Source of the DNA: Mycolicibacterium tokaiense
Lineage (GTDB): Bacteria; Actinomycetota; Actinomycetes; Mycobacteriales; Mycobacteriaceae
Assembly (NCBI RefSeq): GCF_010725885.1
Contig: NZ_AP022600.1
Location: 4,960,001-5,024,000 of the forward strand
Reading direction: 5' to 3'
DNA length: 64,000 nt
Positions 50,032 through 58,415 of this stretch are shown one piece after another. The position numbers and the translations under genes are program-made. Under the pieces are notes generated by a model. The model did not search any database, was not told the origin of the DNA, and was given only the letters and a program-made list of their open reading frames with translations. The number at the start of each line of letters is the position of its first letter. Within the stretch, counting starts at the first letter, position 1.

Positions 50032-50366
50032 CACTGCTCCTTTCTCCGGCGGCGTCTGCCGCGGGCGATCTCGGTGTCCAGCGCGTCCAGCCGCGGCGCC
50101 CAGAATTGCCGGAACGCGTCCAGCCAGTCATCGACGTCACGCAACGCCTCCGGTTCCACCGCGTAGAGCCGCCGCTGCCCGTCCGGGCGCATGGTGGCAA
50201 AACCGTTGTCCCGCAGCACCTTCAGGTGTTGGGACACTGCCGGTTGACTGATCGGGAACTCTCGCTGGACCTGCGCGGCGATCACGCCGGCAGCCTGCTC
50301 ACCCTCGGCCAGGATCTCGAGGATCCGGCGTCGCACCGGATCGCCCAGGACGTCGAAGGCGTGCAC
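50031..50366 (-). CDS. ArsR-family repressor
   Basis: A 111-residue winged-helix ArsR regulator: FDVLGDPVRRRILEILAEGE, then the recognition helix FPISQPAVSQHLKVLRDNGF and RRLYAVEPEALRDVDDWL. It has no Cys metal site, so it is not a metal sensor of the usual kind. It begins GTG at the predicted transcription start and is coupled to the SRPBCC gene, an arrangement typical of ArsR/AHSA1 pairs. Confidence 0.92.
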   Translation of the reverse strand: MHAFDVLGDPVRRRILEILAEGEQAAGVIAAQVQREFPISQPAVSQHLKVLRDNGFATMRPDGQRRLYAVEPEALRDVDDWLDAFRQFWAPRLDALDTEIARGRRRRRKEQ

Positions 50367-50372
50367 CCTATG

Positions 50373-50401
50373 AAGCTAAAGCTACTGCTTATATAAGTCA
50401 A
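50373..50401 (-). promoter_or_regulatory. arsR promoter, leaderless
   Basis: TTGACT (50396-50401), a 17-base spacer and TAGCTT (50373-50378) end six bases before the GTG at 50366. This is the best -35/-10 pair in the window. AAGCAGTAGCTT within it is a candidate operator. Confidence 0.7.
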
Positions 50402-50404
50402 GGT

Positions 50405-51085
50405 TTAATCAGCAGCCACCAGGTCGGTGAGCAGGCGTACCTGCTGATCGAACAACGCCTCGGCATCGGTCAGGGTGTCCGCCCCGTACTGCCCGAAGAC
50501 CTCCAGGCTGATCGCGCCGATCACGCCGGCCCACAGCGTCACGCACCGCGCCACCACCGCGTCATCGCCGGTGAAGCCGAACTCTTCCCGGATACCGTCG
50601 AAGTCACGCGAAAGGGGTTGCGGCAGGCTCGCGTGACCGTTGGCCACGGCACCGGCGGCGATTCCGTCGGACACCGCCGCGAACAGCGCCGCCACCACCC
50701 GGGTGCCGGGGCCGACGGTCCGCTCGGCCGGGGCGCGATAGCCCGGTACCGGGCTGCCGTAGAGCAGCGCCCACCCCGCGGGCGCGGCCACCGCCCAGGC
50801 GCGGGCGGCGTGGGCCATCGCGCGCACCTGCTCGCGCCAATCGCTGCAGCCCCGCCGGGCCGCGTCCACCGCGTCGGCCAGCTCGGTGTAGGCATCGATC
50901 AGCAGCAGGGTCAGTAGGTCGTCACGGCTGGCGACGTAGCGGTAGACGGCCGAGGAGACCATGCCGAGTTCGCGGGCGATGGCCCGCAGCGACAGCCCGG
51001 CCGCACCCTCGGTCACCAGATGCCTGCGCCCCAGTTCGACGATCTGGGCCTCGATGCGTTCCCGGGATTCCTGCCGTTTACCCAC
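50405..51085 (-). CDS. TetR-family repressor
   Basis: A 226-residue TetR regulator: the DNA-binding domain is ESRERIEAQIVELGRRHLVT with GAAGLSLRAIARELGMVSSA and VYRYVASRDDLL (residues 5-55), and a ligand domain of TetR_C_33-like type follows (WALLYGSPVPGY). Its ligand is unknown. The GTG at 51085 is preferred because GACACT ends seven bases upstream; GTG 51091 and ATG 51115 are alternatives, but the latter lies inside the operator. It is divergent from the deazaflavin reductase gene across two matching palindromes. Confidence 0.87.
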   Translation of the reverse strand: MGKRQESRERIEAQIVELGRRHLVTEGAAGLSLRAIARELGMVSSAVYRYVASRDDLLTLLLIDAYTELADAVDAARRGCSDWREQVRAMAHAARAWAVAAPAGWALLYGSPVPGYRAPAERTVGPGTRVVAALFAAVSDGIAAGAVANGHASLPQPLSRDFDGIREEFGFTGDDAVVARCVTLWAGVIGAISLEVFGQYGADTLTDAEALFDQQVRLLTDLVAAD

Positions 51086-51107
51086 GTCCACCAGTGTCAC
51101 ACAGAAC

Positions 51108-51122
51108 GAGAGCATTGCTCTT
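51108..51122. promoter_or_regulatory. TetR operator 1
   Basis: GAGAGCATTGCTCTT is an inverted repeat with one mismatch, placed over the -35 regions of both divergent promoters. Confidence 0.75.
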
Positions 51123-51154
51123 GAAATTCGATTCCGGGCGTGCCATCCTCGATG

Positions 51155-51169
51155 GAGAGCACCGCTCTC
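51155..51169. promoter_or_regulatory. TetR operator 2
   Basis: GAGAGCACCGCTCTC is a perfect inverted repeat matching operator 1 in both half-sites, 47 bases away and near the predicted start of the rightward transcript. Confidence 0.75.
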
Positions 51170-51189
51170 ATATCAAGGAGGCAAACGCC

Positions 51190-51630
51190 ATGACCACCCG
51201 CTACGACCGACCCAATGCCACCGCCCGTGCCACCAACGCCGTGATCCGGTGGTTGGCAGAAGCCGGGATCAGCCTGGCCGGCAGCCAGGTACTGCGGGTG
51301 CGCGGCCGCACCACCGGCATCACCCGGGCGGTGGTGATCAATCTGATGACGGTCGACGGGGTCGACTACGTGGTGTCACCGCGCGGCAACACCCAGTGGG
51401 CGCGCAACGCGCGCGCCGCCGGCCAGGTCAGCCTGGGACCGCGCTGGCGACCCCGCACGGTGTCGGTGCGCGAAGTCCCCGACGATGCCAAACCGCCTCT
51501 GCTGCAGCACTATCTGCATCGCTGGTTCTGGGAGGTCAAGGGTCACGTCGGCGGACTCACACCGGACTCCGGGCCGGAGCAGGTGCGCCGGGTGGCACCG
51601 TCCATCCCGGTGTTCGAGATCCTGGGCTAG
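51190..51630 (+). CDS. Deazaflavin (F420)-dependent nitroreductase-family protein
   Basis: A 146-residue split-barrel protein of the Ddn/DUF385 family: NAVIRWLAEAGISLAGSQVL, RVRGRTTGITRAVVINLMTV and SPRGNTQWARNARAAGQVSL, the RGN.QW motif being characteristic. Relatives reduce quinones or nitroaromatics with F420H2. AAGGAGG eight bases before the ATG gives a strong start. It is divergent from the TetR gene and very likely its target. It overlaps the end of the serine protease gene by four bases. Confidence 0.9.
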   Translation: MTTRYDRPNATARATNAVIRWLAEAGISLAGSQVLRVRGRTTGITRAVVINLMTVDGVDYVVSPRGNTQWARNARAAGQVSLGPRWRPRTVSVREVPDDAKPPLLQHYLHRWFWEVKGHVGGLTPDSGPEQVRRVAPSIPVFEILG

Positions 51631-52334
51631 GGAGCGGGAACGGTCTCTGCCGACGCCGCGGTCACCACGCCGCCGAGACCCGCACGGATCAAGTCTCCGG
51701 TGGCCTGCCAGGACACTGCCGCGGGCAGCGCCCCCCAGGTGCTGTTGAACAGCCCGACGATGACGGCGCGATCACCGTCGTAGACATACACCGGGCCGCC
51801 CGAGTCGCCCTTCTGGCTCACCACACCGTTGGTCATGGTGAACCAGCCGTTGTTGACGCGTTCGACGGTGCCGCAGCTCTCCCCGGTGACGATGCCGAAG
51901 TGGCAGATCGGCTCACCGAGGGCGGCGACGCGGCCGGGAACCGACGCCAGCGGCTTACCGCTGGGCAGGACATTGTTCACCACCACGTTGTCGGTCAGGA
52001 CGATCACCTGATAGTCGGTGATCACCTGGTCGGTGGTGACCACGGCGCCATTGGGCGTGTTGTCCTCCCACCGGGCGACGTTGCCGATCACCTGCCCGCT
52101 GCGGTCGGTCACGGCAGCGTTGGCGTAGCAGTGCCCCGCCGAGAACGCGATGCGCACCGCCGGATCGATGTAGCCCAAGGTGCAGCGGTTGACCCCCTGC
52201 AGGATTTCCATTCCCGGGAACACGGTGGGTCCGGGCTGCGCGGTGGCGGTGGGCGCCACCGAGGCGGACACGACCACCGCGGCCATGAGCATCAACAGCC
52301 AGCTGGCGAGATTCGCGGGGAAGCTGCGACGCAT
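51627..52334 (-). CDS. Secreted trypsin-like serine protease
   Basis: A 235-residue S1-family protein. Residues 1-32 are a signal peptide ending ATAQP. The catalytic His is in IAFSAGHCYANAAV and the Ser in SQKGDSGGPVYVYDG; the Asp is probably the one in VITDYQVIVL. Two Cys pairs (RCTL/GHC and ICHF/ESCG) suggest disulfides. The length suits a chymotrypsin-fold domain alone with no membrane anchor. The 185 bases upstream hold its promoter and nothing else recognised. Confidence 0.88.
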   Translation of the reverse strand: MRRSFPANLASWLLMLMAAVVVSASVAPTATAQPGPTVFPGMEILQGVNRCTLGYIDPAVRIAFSAGHCYANAAVTDRSGQVIGNVARWEDNTPNGAVVTTDQVITDYQVIVLTDNVVVNNVLPSGKPLASVPGRVAALGEPICHFGIVTGESCGTVERVNNGWFTMTNGVVSQKGDSGGPVYVYDGDRAVIVGLFNSTWGALPAAVSWQATGDLIRAGLGGVVTAASAETVPAP

Positions 52335-52519
52335 CGAGGGCTCCGATCGGTCCGGGGTCGACTTTCACTCGGGTATCGGCAGCACCACCACAAACCGTTA
52401 CCGAATCTCTACAAAGTCAAGTACCCGATCGGCGTGTCGCATATTCCGGATTGATATCGACGCACTTCAGGCCGCACGGGGCCCGGAACCGGGGTCACGG
52501 CGCGTCGGTCACGCCAGAG

Positions 52520-53923
52520 TCACGAGTCGAAGCCCAGTCCCACCGCGTCCAACGTCTTCAGCAGGACGTTGCGCCGCCCGGCGTTGTGATCCGCGCGGTC
52601 CAGTGACCACCGGGTGGCCTGGATACCGACGCTGGCCAGCGGCTCAGGCGGGAACGGCAACGGCTTCTTGCGCACCATTTCCAGTTGGGTCCGGCGGGTG
52701 CGGGCACCGTCGAGCAGATCCAGGCAGACGTCGGCGGCGAACCTGGTGGCCCCCACACCCAGGCCGGTGAAGCCGTTGACGTAGGCCACCCGGCCACCGT
52801 GCGCTGTCCCCCAGTGCGCGCAGAACCGGGTATTGGTGTCGATGGCGCCGGCCCAGCGGTGGCTGAAGCGCACGTCTTCCAGGGCCGGGAAGGTCAGGAA
52901 GAAGTGCGACGCCAACCGGCGGTAGGACGCGGTGCGGTCCTCGTAGGCCGGGTCGACCCGGCGGCCGAAGTGGTAGATCGCGTCGTACCCGCCGAACACG
53001 ATCCGGTTGTCCGCGGAAAGGCGGTAGTAGTGGAACTGGTTGGCCGAGTCGCCGATGCCCTGTCGGTTGCGCCACCCGATGCGGTCCAGCTGCTCACCGG
53101 ACAGCGGTTCGGTGGAGAGCACATAGTCGTACACGGGCACGGTGTACAGCCGGTTGCGCTTGACCAGGCTCGGGAAAACGTTGGTGGCCAACATCACTCG
53201 CGCTGCGCTGATCACGCCGCCGGGGGTGGTGACCGAACAGCCGCCCGCATCCGACGACAGCGCGCGCGCCGGAGTGTGCTCGAAGATCGACACACCGGCC
53301 TCGGTGCACGCGCGGGCCAGTTCCAGCGCCAGCTTGGCCGGGTGCACGATGGCGCAGGTGTGTTCTTCGAACAACCCGGCCAGATAGGTCGGCGAGTTCA
53401 CCTGCGCACGGATGGCGTCGCGATCGAGGAAGGTGCCGTGCGACTCGGCGGCGTCGCGCAGCCAATCCACCTGATGCGCCTCGGTGGCCACCGCCAGCAT
53501 GCCGGTGCGTTCCCAGTCGACGTCGAGCCCCAGCTCGGAGATGTCGGCCTGCATGCCGTCGAGGTTGGCCAGGCCCAGCTCGTCCAGCTCGGCCAACTCG
53601 TCAGGCCAGCGGTTGCGTCCGTTCTCGGCGCCGTGGGTCAGGCTGGCCTCGACGAATCCGCCGTTGCGTCCGGATGCGGCCCAGCCCACCCGCTGCGCGT
53701 CGATCAGCGCGATCCGGGCCCCCGGGTTGCGCTGCGCGGCGTGCAGGGCCGTCCACAGCCCCGTGTAGCCGGCGCCCACCACCAGCAGATCGCAGCGCAA
53801 CGGCGCATCCAGGCGCGGGTAGTGCTGCCGCGGCAGGTCCAGCCACATCGACCCCAACTCGCTGTTCGCCAGCGAGCGATCGATCAGCGCGGGGTCGACG
53901 TGACGGTCGAAGACGGTTTCCAC
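52520..53923 (-). CDS. FAD-dependent amine/amino-acid oxidase family protein (DAO)
   Basis: A 467-residue DAO-fold oxidoreductase resembling gamma-glutamylputrescine oxidase. The FAD motif is CDLLVVGAGYTGLWTALHAA near residue 45, then GWAASGRNGGFVEASLTHG (the Arg-Asn-Gly-Gly motif of the group) and GGRVAYVNGFTGLGVGATRF at the C-terminus. It should oxidise an amine or amino acid using oxygen. GTG at 53923, nine bases after the sterol-desaturase gene stop, so it ends a three-gene operon. Confidence 0.87.
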   Translation of the reverse strand: METVFDRHVDPALIDRSLANSELGSMWLDLPRQHYPRLDAPLRCDLLVVGAGYTGLWTALHAAQRNPGARIALIDAQRVGWAASGRNGGFVEASLTHGAENGRNRWPDELAELDELGLANLDGMQADISELGLDVDWERTGMLAVATEAHQVDWLRDAAESHGTFLDRDAIRAQVNSPTYLAGLFEEHTCAIVHPAKLALELARACTEAGVSIFEHTPARALSSDAGGCSVTTPGGVISAARVMLATNVFPSLVKRNRLYTVPVYDYVLSTEPLSGEQLDRIGWRNRQGIGDSANQFHYYRLSADNRIVFGGYDAIYHFGRRVDPAYEDRTASYRRLASHFFLTFPALEDVRFSHRWAGAIDTNTRFCAHWGTAHGGRVAYVNGFTGLGVGATRFAADVCLDLLDGARTRRTQLEMVRKKPLPFPPEPLASVGIQATRWSLDRADHNAGRRNVLLKTLDAVGLGFDS

Positions 53924-53932
53924 AAGCGCAGG

Positions 53933-54856
53933 TTACGCGGGGGGCACAGGTGCAGCAGCCTGCCGGGGCGCCCAGCCGGGCGGACCGAACACGAACCCCA
54001 GCCGGTCCCGCCATCGACGCGCCCGGGCCACGTCGCGACCGATGGCCACGTACTCGCGGGTCTGCAGCGTCCAGATGTTGAAGGTGTTCACCGGTGTGGT
54101 CAGCCCGTAGTGCGGCCGGAACAGTTCGTCCTGATAGCTGCCGAAGAGTCGGTCCCAGATGATCAGGATGCCGCCGTAGTTCTTGTCCAGGTACTCCGGG
54201 TCCATCCCGTGGTGTACGCGGTGGTGCGACGGGGTGTTGAACACGAATTCGACCGGCGCCCAGAGCTTGTCGATACGTTCGGTGTGCACCCAGAACTGGT
54301 AGACCAGGTTCACCGAGAAACTGGCGAACACCATCCACGGCGGTACGCCCAGCAGCGGCAGCGGGACCCACATGAGGATCTCGCCGCTGTTGTTCCACTT
54401 CTGCCGCAGTGCGGTCGCGAAGTTGAAGTACTCACTCGAGTGGTGGGCCTGGTGGGTGGCCCAGATGATGCGCACCCGGTGGGCGATCCGGTGGTAGGCG
54501 TAGAACAGCAGGTCCACCCCCACCAGCGCGATCACCCAGGTGTACCAGGCTGTCGCGGGCAGCTGCCACGGCGCCACGTAGGCGTACAGCGCGGCATACC
54601 CCAGCAGCGCGACGAACTTCCAGCCTGCGGTGGTGGCCACCGACACCAGTCCCATGGAGATGCTGGCCCAGGCGTCGCGGCGGGCGTAGGAGCCCGCGGC
54701 GGGCCGGTCCTGTTCCAGGTGCTCGAGTTTGCGCGCCGCGGTCCACTCCAGGATCAGCAGCAGCAGGAAGAACGGCACCGCGAACAGCACCGGATCCCGC
54801 ATCGGCGGTGGGAGCACCGCCAGCGCCTCGCCAACACCGGCGACGATGCCGTTCAT
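53933..54856 (-). CDS. Sterol desaturase/fatty-acid hydroxylase family protein
   Basis: A 307-residue integral membrane di-iron oxygenase. The His boxes HRIAH, HQAHH and HRVHH are all present (YHRIAHRVR, THQAHHSSEYFNF, PSHHRVHHGMDPEYLDKNYG), with four or five membrane helices in between. The family hydroxylates or desaturates lipids or sterols. It starts 21 bases after the esterase gene stop and precedes the DAO oxidase gene. Confidence 0.92.
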   Translation of the reverse strand: MNGIVAGVGEALAVLPPPMRDPVLFAVPFFLLLLILEWTAARKLEHLEQDRPAAGSYARRDAWASISMGLVSVATTAGWKFVALLGYAALYAYVAPWQLPATAWYTWVIALVGVDLLFYAYHRIAHRVRIIWATHQAHHSSEYFNFATALRQKWNNSGEILMWVPLPLLGVPPWMVFASFSVNLVYQFWVHTERIDKLWAPVEFVFNTPSHHRVHHGMDPEYLDKNYGGILIIWDRLFGSYQDELFRPHYGLTTPVNTFNIWTLQTREYVAIGRDVARARRWRDRLGFVFGPPGWAPRQAAAPVPPA

Positions 54857-54877
54857 GGCGCGAGCTTAGAGCACCTG

Positions 54878-56401
54878 TCACCGGAAGCTGAGGATCTCAT
54901 CACCCCAGGCCGCCCGGATCCCGGCGTCCAGGTCGTCGACCACCGTGTCCTCGCGGTCGATCACCAGCGTGCGGCGCGCCTCGGCGTCGTAACCGGCCCA
55001 GTCCTCGCCCGGCGGTCGGCCGTGCGCGAACTCGGTCCAGCGCGTCCGCATCCGCTCCGACACCGCGGTTCCGGCCTTCAGACCGCCCAGCTTGAAGGTG
55101 ATGTCCCGCGGTCCCATCACCAGATTGCCCCACACGTAGGGCAATTCGGTGGCGTGCGCCGCGCCCAGGCGCAGCACCCGCAGCATCGGGGTGGTCCAGT
55201 CGAAGCGGTACAGATACACCGGGGCCACCGTGGCGTGCCCTTCGGCGAACCACACTGTCGGCATCCGGAAGCCGACATCGCGGGCCACGTGCAGACCCAG
55301 GGTCCGGGTGCGGATACCGGAGTAGGCGGAGCCGATCTCGGCTTCGGAGGGCAGTTGCAGGCCGGGCTGCTCGGCGGCGATCTCGTCGAACATCGCCCTG
55401 ATGGTGGCCGGCGCGATGGGCATCAGCGGCGACCGCATCCAGCGGAACAGTGCGGCCTCGTCGCGATTGGTGCCGATCAGCAACGGGACCGCCGAGGTGC
55501 GGCCTTCCCGGCCCAGCTTCACCGGGTAATCCGGGACCAAGTCGCCGTCCATGGTCGGGGCGAAGGCCAGGGTGCCGGGCGTGGTGCTGGGAACGTGGTC
55601 GAAGACGTACATCGAGGCGTCGACGAGTGCTTCGAAAGGCACCGTCCTGGCCTCGTCGGCCGTGACGCCGGCGTGGTCCAGCACCAGCTGGGCCACCGTG
55701 TGCGCCCGGCTGCTGCTGTAGATCGAGGTGGCCGGCGAGCTCTGGGCGATGGCGCGGTGGAACAGTCCCGCGGCGGCCGGCGCGGCCAGCAGCGTGGTGA
55801 TGATGCCGGCCCCGGCCGACTCCCCGAACAGGGTCACGTTGCTCGGGTCGCCGCCGAATGCGGCGATGTTGTCGCGCACCCATTCCAAGGCGCGCAGCAC
55901 ATCCCGCAGCCCGAGGTTGGTGTCGAACTCCGGCCCGAATCCGGACAGGTCCAGGAACCCGAACGCCCCCATCCGGTAGTTCAGCGTCACCACCACCACG
56001 TCACCGCCGGAGGCCAGCACGCGGCCGTCATACAGCGGCTGGCTCGCCGCGCCGAAGATGTAGGCGCCGCCGTGCACCCAGACCATCACCGGAGTGCTGC
56101 CCGGCTCAGCGCCCGAGGGGGCCCAGACGTTGAGGAAGAGGCAGTCCTCGGCGGCCCGCGTTCCGGTGCCCAGGGGGATCGGACTCTTGGGCTGCGGGCT
56201 GATGGCGCCGAATTCGACCGCATCGACCACCTCGGTCCACCGCTCGGGAGGTTGCGGGGCGCGCCAGCGCAGATCACCTTCGGGAGCGGCCGCGTAGCGC
56301 AGGCCTTTCCATGTCTTGACCTGGCCGTCGTCCATCCCGCGGACCGGCCCGTACACCGTCTCGACCGTCGGTCTGGTGACGGTGGAGTTCACAACTGTCA
56401 C
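54878..56401 (-). CDS. Type B carboxylesterase
   Basis: A 507-residue alpha/beta hydrolase. The nucleophile elbow is VTLFGESAGAGIITTLLAAP, the acid region is LLIGTNRDEAALF, and the His lies near AAHATELPYVWGN. VMVWVHGGAYIFGAASQPLY is the oxyanion hole. It hydrolyses carboxylic esters. The GTG at 56401 has AAGGAGGT a few bases upstream; a longer in-frame start at 56551 would overlap the divergent SMR gene. First gene of the esterase-desaturase-oxidase operon. Confidence 0.92.
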   Translation of the reverse strand: MTVVNSTVTRPTVETVYGPVRGMDDGQVKTWKGLRYAAAPEGDLRWRAPQPPERWTEVVDAVEFGAISPQPKSPIPLGTGTRAAEDCLFLNVWAPSGAEPGSTPVMVWVHGGAYIFGAASQPLYDGRVLASGGDVVVVTLNYRMGAFGFLDLSGFGPEFDTNLGLRDVLRALEWVRDNIAAFGGDPSNVTLFGESAGAGIITTLLAAPAAAGLFHRAIAQSSPATSIYSSSRAHTVAQLVLDHAGVTADEARTVPFEALVDASMYVFDHVPSTTPGTLAFAPTMDGDLVPDYPVKLGREGRTSAVPLLIGTNRDEAALFRWMRSPLMPIAPATIRAMFDEIAAEQPGLQLPSEAEIGSAYSGIRTRTLGLHVARDVGFRMPTVWFAEGHATVAPVYLYRFDWTTPMLRVLRLGAAHATELPYVWGNLVMGPRDITFKLGGLKAGTAVSERMRTRWTEFAHGRPPGEDWAGYDAEARRTLVIDREDTVVDDLDAGIRAAWGDEILSFR

Positions 56402-56498
56402 AGCTACCTCCTTGTAAGCCTCGACATATCCAACGTACTGGTCGGTAACATAGATCCCGCTCCGTAACAGATCACAGTCGCGGATACCCTTGGCGCCC

Positions 56499-56831
56499 GT
56501 GCGGAAATGGGCCCTGCTCGGCGGGGCGATCTCGACCGAGGTGGTGGCCACCCTGTCGTTACGGGCCTTTCAGGACCACTCGGCCTGGCTGGCCGTCGTC
56601 ATTCCCGGCTACGCCCTGTCCTTCGTGTTCCTCACGTTCGTGTTGCGGGCCGGGATGCCGATCGGCGTGGCCTACGGCATCTGGGCTGCCGCCGGTACCG
56701 CGTTGACCGCGGGACTGGCCGCGGTGATCTTCGCCGATCCGTTCACCTGGCCGGTGATCGCCGGCATCGGCCTCATCATCGTCGGTGTGCTGCTGGTCGA
56801 ATTCGGCTCCCACGCCGGGGTGCGGCCGTGA
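56499..56831 (+). CDS. SMR multidrug exporter subunit 1
   Basis: A 110-residue four-helix small multidrug resistance protein: MRKWALLGGAISTEVVATLS has the essential Glu14, followed by GYALSFVFLTFVLRAGMPIG and VAYGIWAAAGTALTAGLAAV. The GTG at 56499 lies eight bases after TACCCT, so it is probably leaderless. It overlaps the next SMR gene by one base (TGATG), giving a paired, probably heterodimeric, exporter. It is divergent from the esterase operon. Confidence 0.92.
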   Translation: MRKWALLGGAISTEVVATLSLRAFQDHSAWLAVVIPGYALSFVFLTFVLRAGMPIGVAYGIWAAAGTALTAGLAAVIFADPFTWPVIAGIGLIIVGVLLVEFGSHAGVRP

Positions 56832-57154
56832 TGTGGCTGGCGCTGGCCGGCGCCATCGTGATCGAGGTCGCGGCCACGCTGGGGTTGCGGGCGTCCAATG
56901 GGTTCCGGAACAGGGCCTGGCTGATCCCGGTGGTGACCGGCTACGTCGTGTCGTTCAGCATGCTGTCGTGGTCGCTGTCACTGGGCATGCCGGTAGGCAT
57001 CGCCTACGGGGTGTGGTCGGCGTGCGGCGTGGCGTTGGTGGCGATCATCGCCCGCTACCTGTTCGCCGAACCGCTCACCCGGATGATGGCTCTGGGCATC
57101 GTGTTCATCGTGGCCGGAGTCCTCACCATCGAGATCATCGGCGGAACCCACTAG
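56831..57154 (+). CDS. SMR multidrug exporter subunit 2
   Basis: A 107-residue SMR protein, MWLALAGAIVIEVAATLGLR with Glu12 in the conserved position, then GYVVSFSMLSWSLSLGMPVG and a last helix MALGIVFIVAGVLTIEIIGG. Paired SMR genes usually act as heterodimers for cationic compounds. Its 3' end overlaps the convergent MFS gene by 20 bases. Confidence 0.92.
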   Translation: MWLALAGAIVIEVAATLGLRASNGFRNRAWLIPVVTGYVVSFSMLSWSLSLGMPVGIAYGVWSACGVALVAIIARYLFAEPLTRMMALGIVFIVAGVLTIEIIGGTH

Positions 57155-58325
57155 CCTTCGGCCTCAACACCCCGGCCGCCAGCAGGATCAGCACACCGGC
57201 CACCGGCACGATCAACAGACCGATCCGCAAGCTGGTGGCGTCGGCGACCGCGCCGACCAGTGGCGGCGCCCCCAGGAATCCCACCCTCATCAACCACGTG
57301 ACCACGGTCAGGCCGGTGTTGGGCGGCACGCCGCGCACGTTGTCGGCCGCATGGAAGGCGGCGGGCACCACCGTCGCCACCCCCAGACCTGCGGCGGCGA
57401 ACCCGGCGATGGTGCCCGGCACGGTGGGCCAGGCCAGCGCCAACCCCATGCCGGCACCCGCGAGCACGGCACCGCTTCGGGCCACCGTCCGTTCCCCGAA
57501 GCGGTCCACCACCCGGTCGCCGAGCAGTCGGCCGACGAACTGTGCGCCCATCAGGGCGATGAAGCCGAAGCCGGCGATGGCCGCGGGCGCGCCCAGATCC
57601 TCCCGCAGGTACAGCGTGGCCCAGGACTGGCCTGCGTCCTCGACAGCCGCACCGGCGATGGCCAGCACCGCCAGCACCACCAGCACCAGATACGCCATCG
57701 TGCGCCGCTGCTCACCGGGGTCGGCCGAGGCGACCGGGCCGGCTGCGGGCACGTCGTGGTCCGGGCCGTGCAGCAGGAAGCGGTAGCTGGCCAGGCTCAT
57801 CAACCCGAAGACGCCACCCGAGATCGCCAGCTGGACGGCGATGTCGAGCCCCAGCGCGATCGCCGCTGATCCCATGGCGCCGCCGAGCACGGCCCCCACC
57901 GACCAGACGGCGTGCATCGAATTGATGATCGAGCGGCCGTAGCCGCGCTGCACCCGCAGCGCGTGGGCGTTCTGCGCCACGTCGGTCACCGCGTCGGCGG
58001 TCCCGGCCATGAACATCGCCAGTGCGAACGCCCATGCCGCGGGCGCCAACCCGGCCACGAAGGTGAAGGTCGCGATCATCACGCTGCTGCACACCGCCAC
58101 CCGTGACGAGGTGAACCGTCGGATCAACGCGCCGGCTGCCAACCCCGAGAGCATGGCGCCCGCCGGGAACGCCGCCACCGCCAGTCCGAAGACGGTGTTC
58201 GACATCTCCAGGGACGCTTTGATCTCCGGATAGCGCGGCACCAGGTTGGTGAACATCGCACCGTTGGTGAGGAACAGCACGCCCACGGCGATGCGGGCAT
58301 GCCGGTCGGCGGGTGCAGGAGACAC
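57135..58325 (-). CDS. MFS transporter
   Basis: A 396-residue major facilitator with twelve hydrophobic segments: GVLFLTNGAMFTNLVPRYPE, the loop 2-3 region GALIRRFTSSRVAVC and the second-half repeat GDRVVDRFGERTVARSG. It resembles YbjJ/FucP-type carriers. Substrate unknown. GTG start at 58325. It is divergent from malQ across about 90 bases. Confidence 0.88.
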   Translation of the reverse strand: MSPAPADRHARIAVGVLFLTNGAMFTNLVPRYPEIKASLEMSNTVFGLAVAAFPAGAMLSGLAAGALIRRFTSSRVAVCSSVMIATFTFVAGLAPAAWAFALAMFMAGTADAVTDVAQNAHALRVQRGYGRSIINSMHAVWSVGAVLGGAMGSAAIALGLDIAVQLAISGGVFGLMSLASYRFLLHGPDHDVPAAGPVASADPGEQRRTMAYLVLVVLAVLAIAGAAVEDAGQSWATLYLREDLGAPAAIAGFGFIALMGAQFVGRLLGDRVVDRFGERTVARSGAVLAGAGMGLALAWPTVPGTIAGFAAAGLGVATVVPAAFHAADNVRGVPPNTGLTVVTWLMRVGFLGAPPLVGAVADATSLRIGLLIVPVAGVLILLAAGVLRPKASGFRR

Positions 58326-58415
58326 GTGGAACCATTGTGCTGCACCGGTGCGCGGGCGATCACGGTGAGTCCCGCGCTGCGGTCGTGGCCGAGTTCACCG
58401 ACCAGGATGGGGAAT

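Noticed and set aside
52685..56467. A 1260-codon plus-strand open frame
   Set aside because: It is antisense to the oxidase, desaturase and esterase genes, whose motifs are clear. Long antisense frames are normal at this GC content.
56402..56498. TetR-type palindrome around TACTGGTCGGTA
   Set aside because: Only six of ten positions are symmetric, too weak to call an operator.
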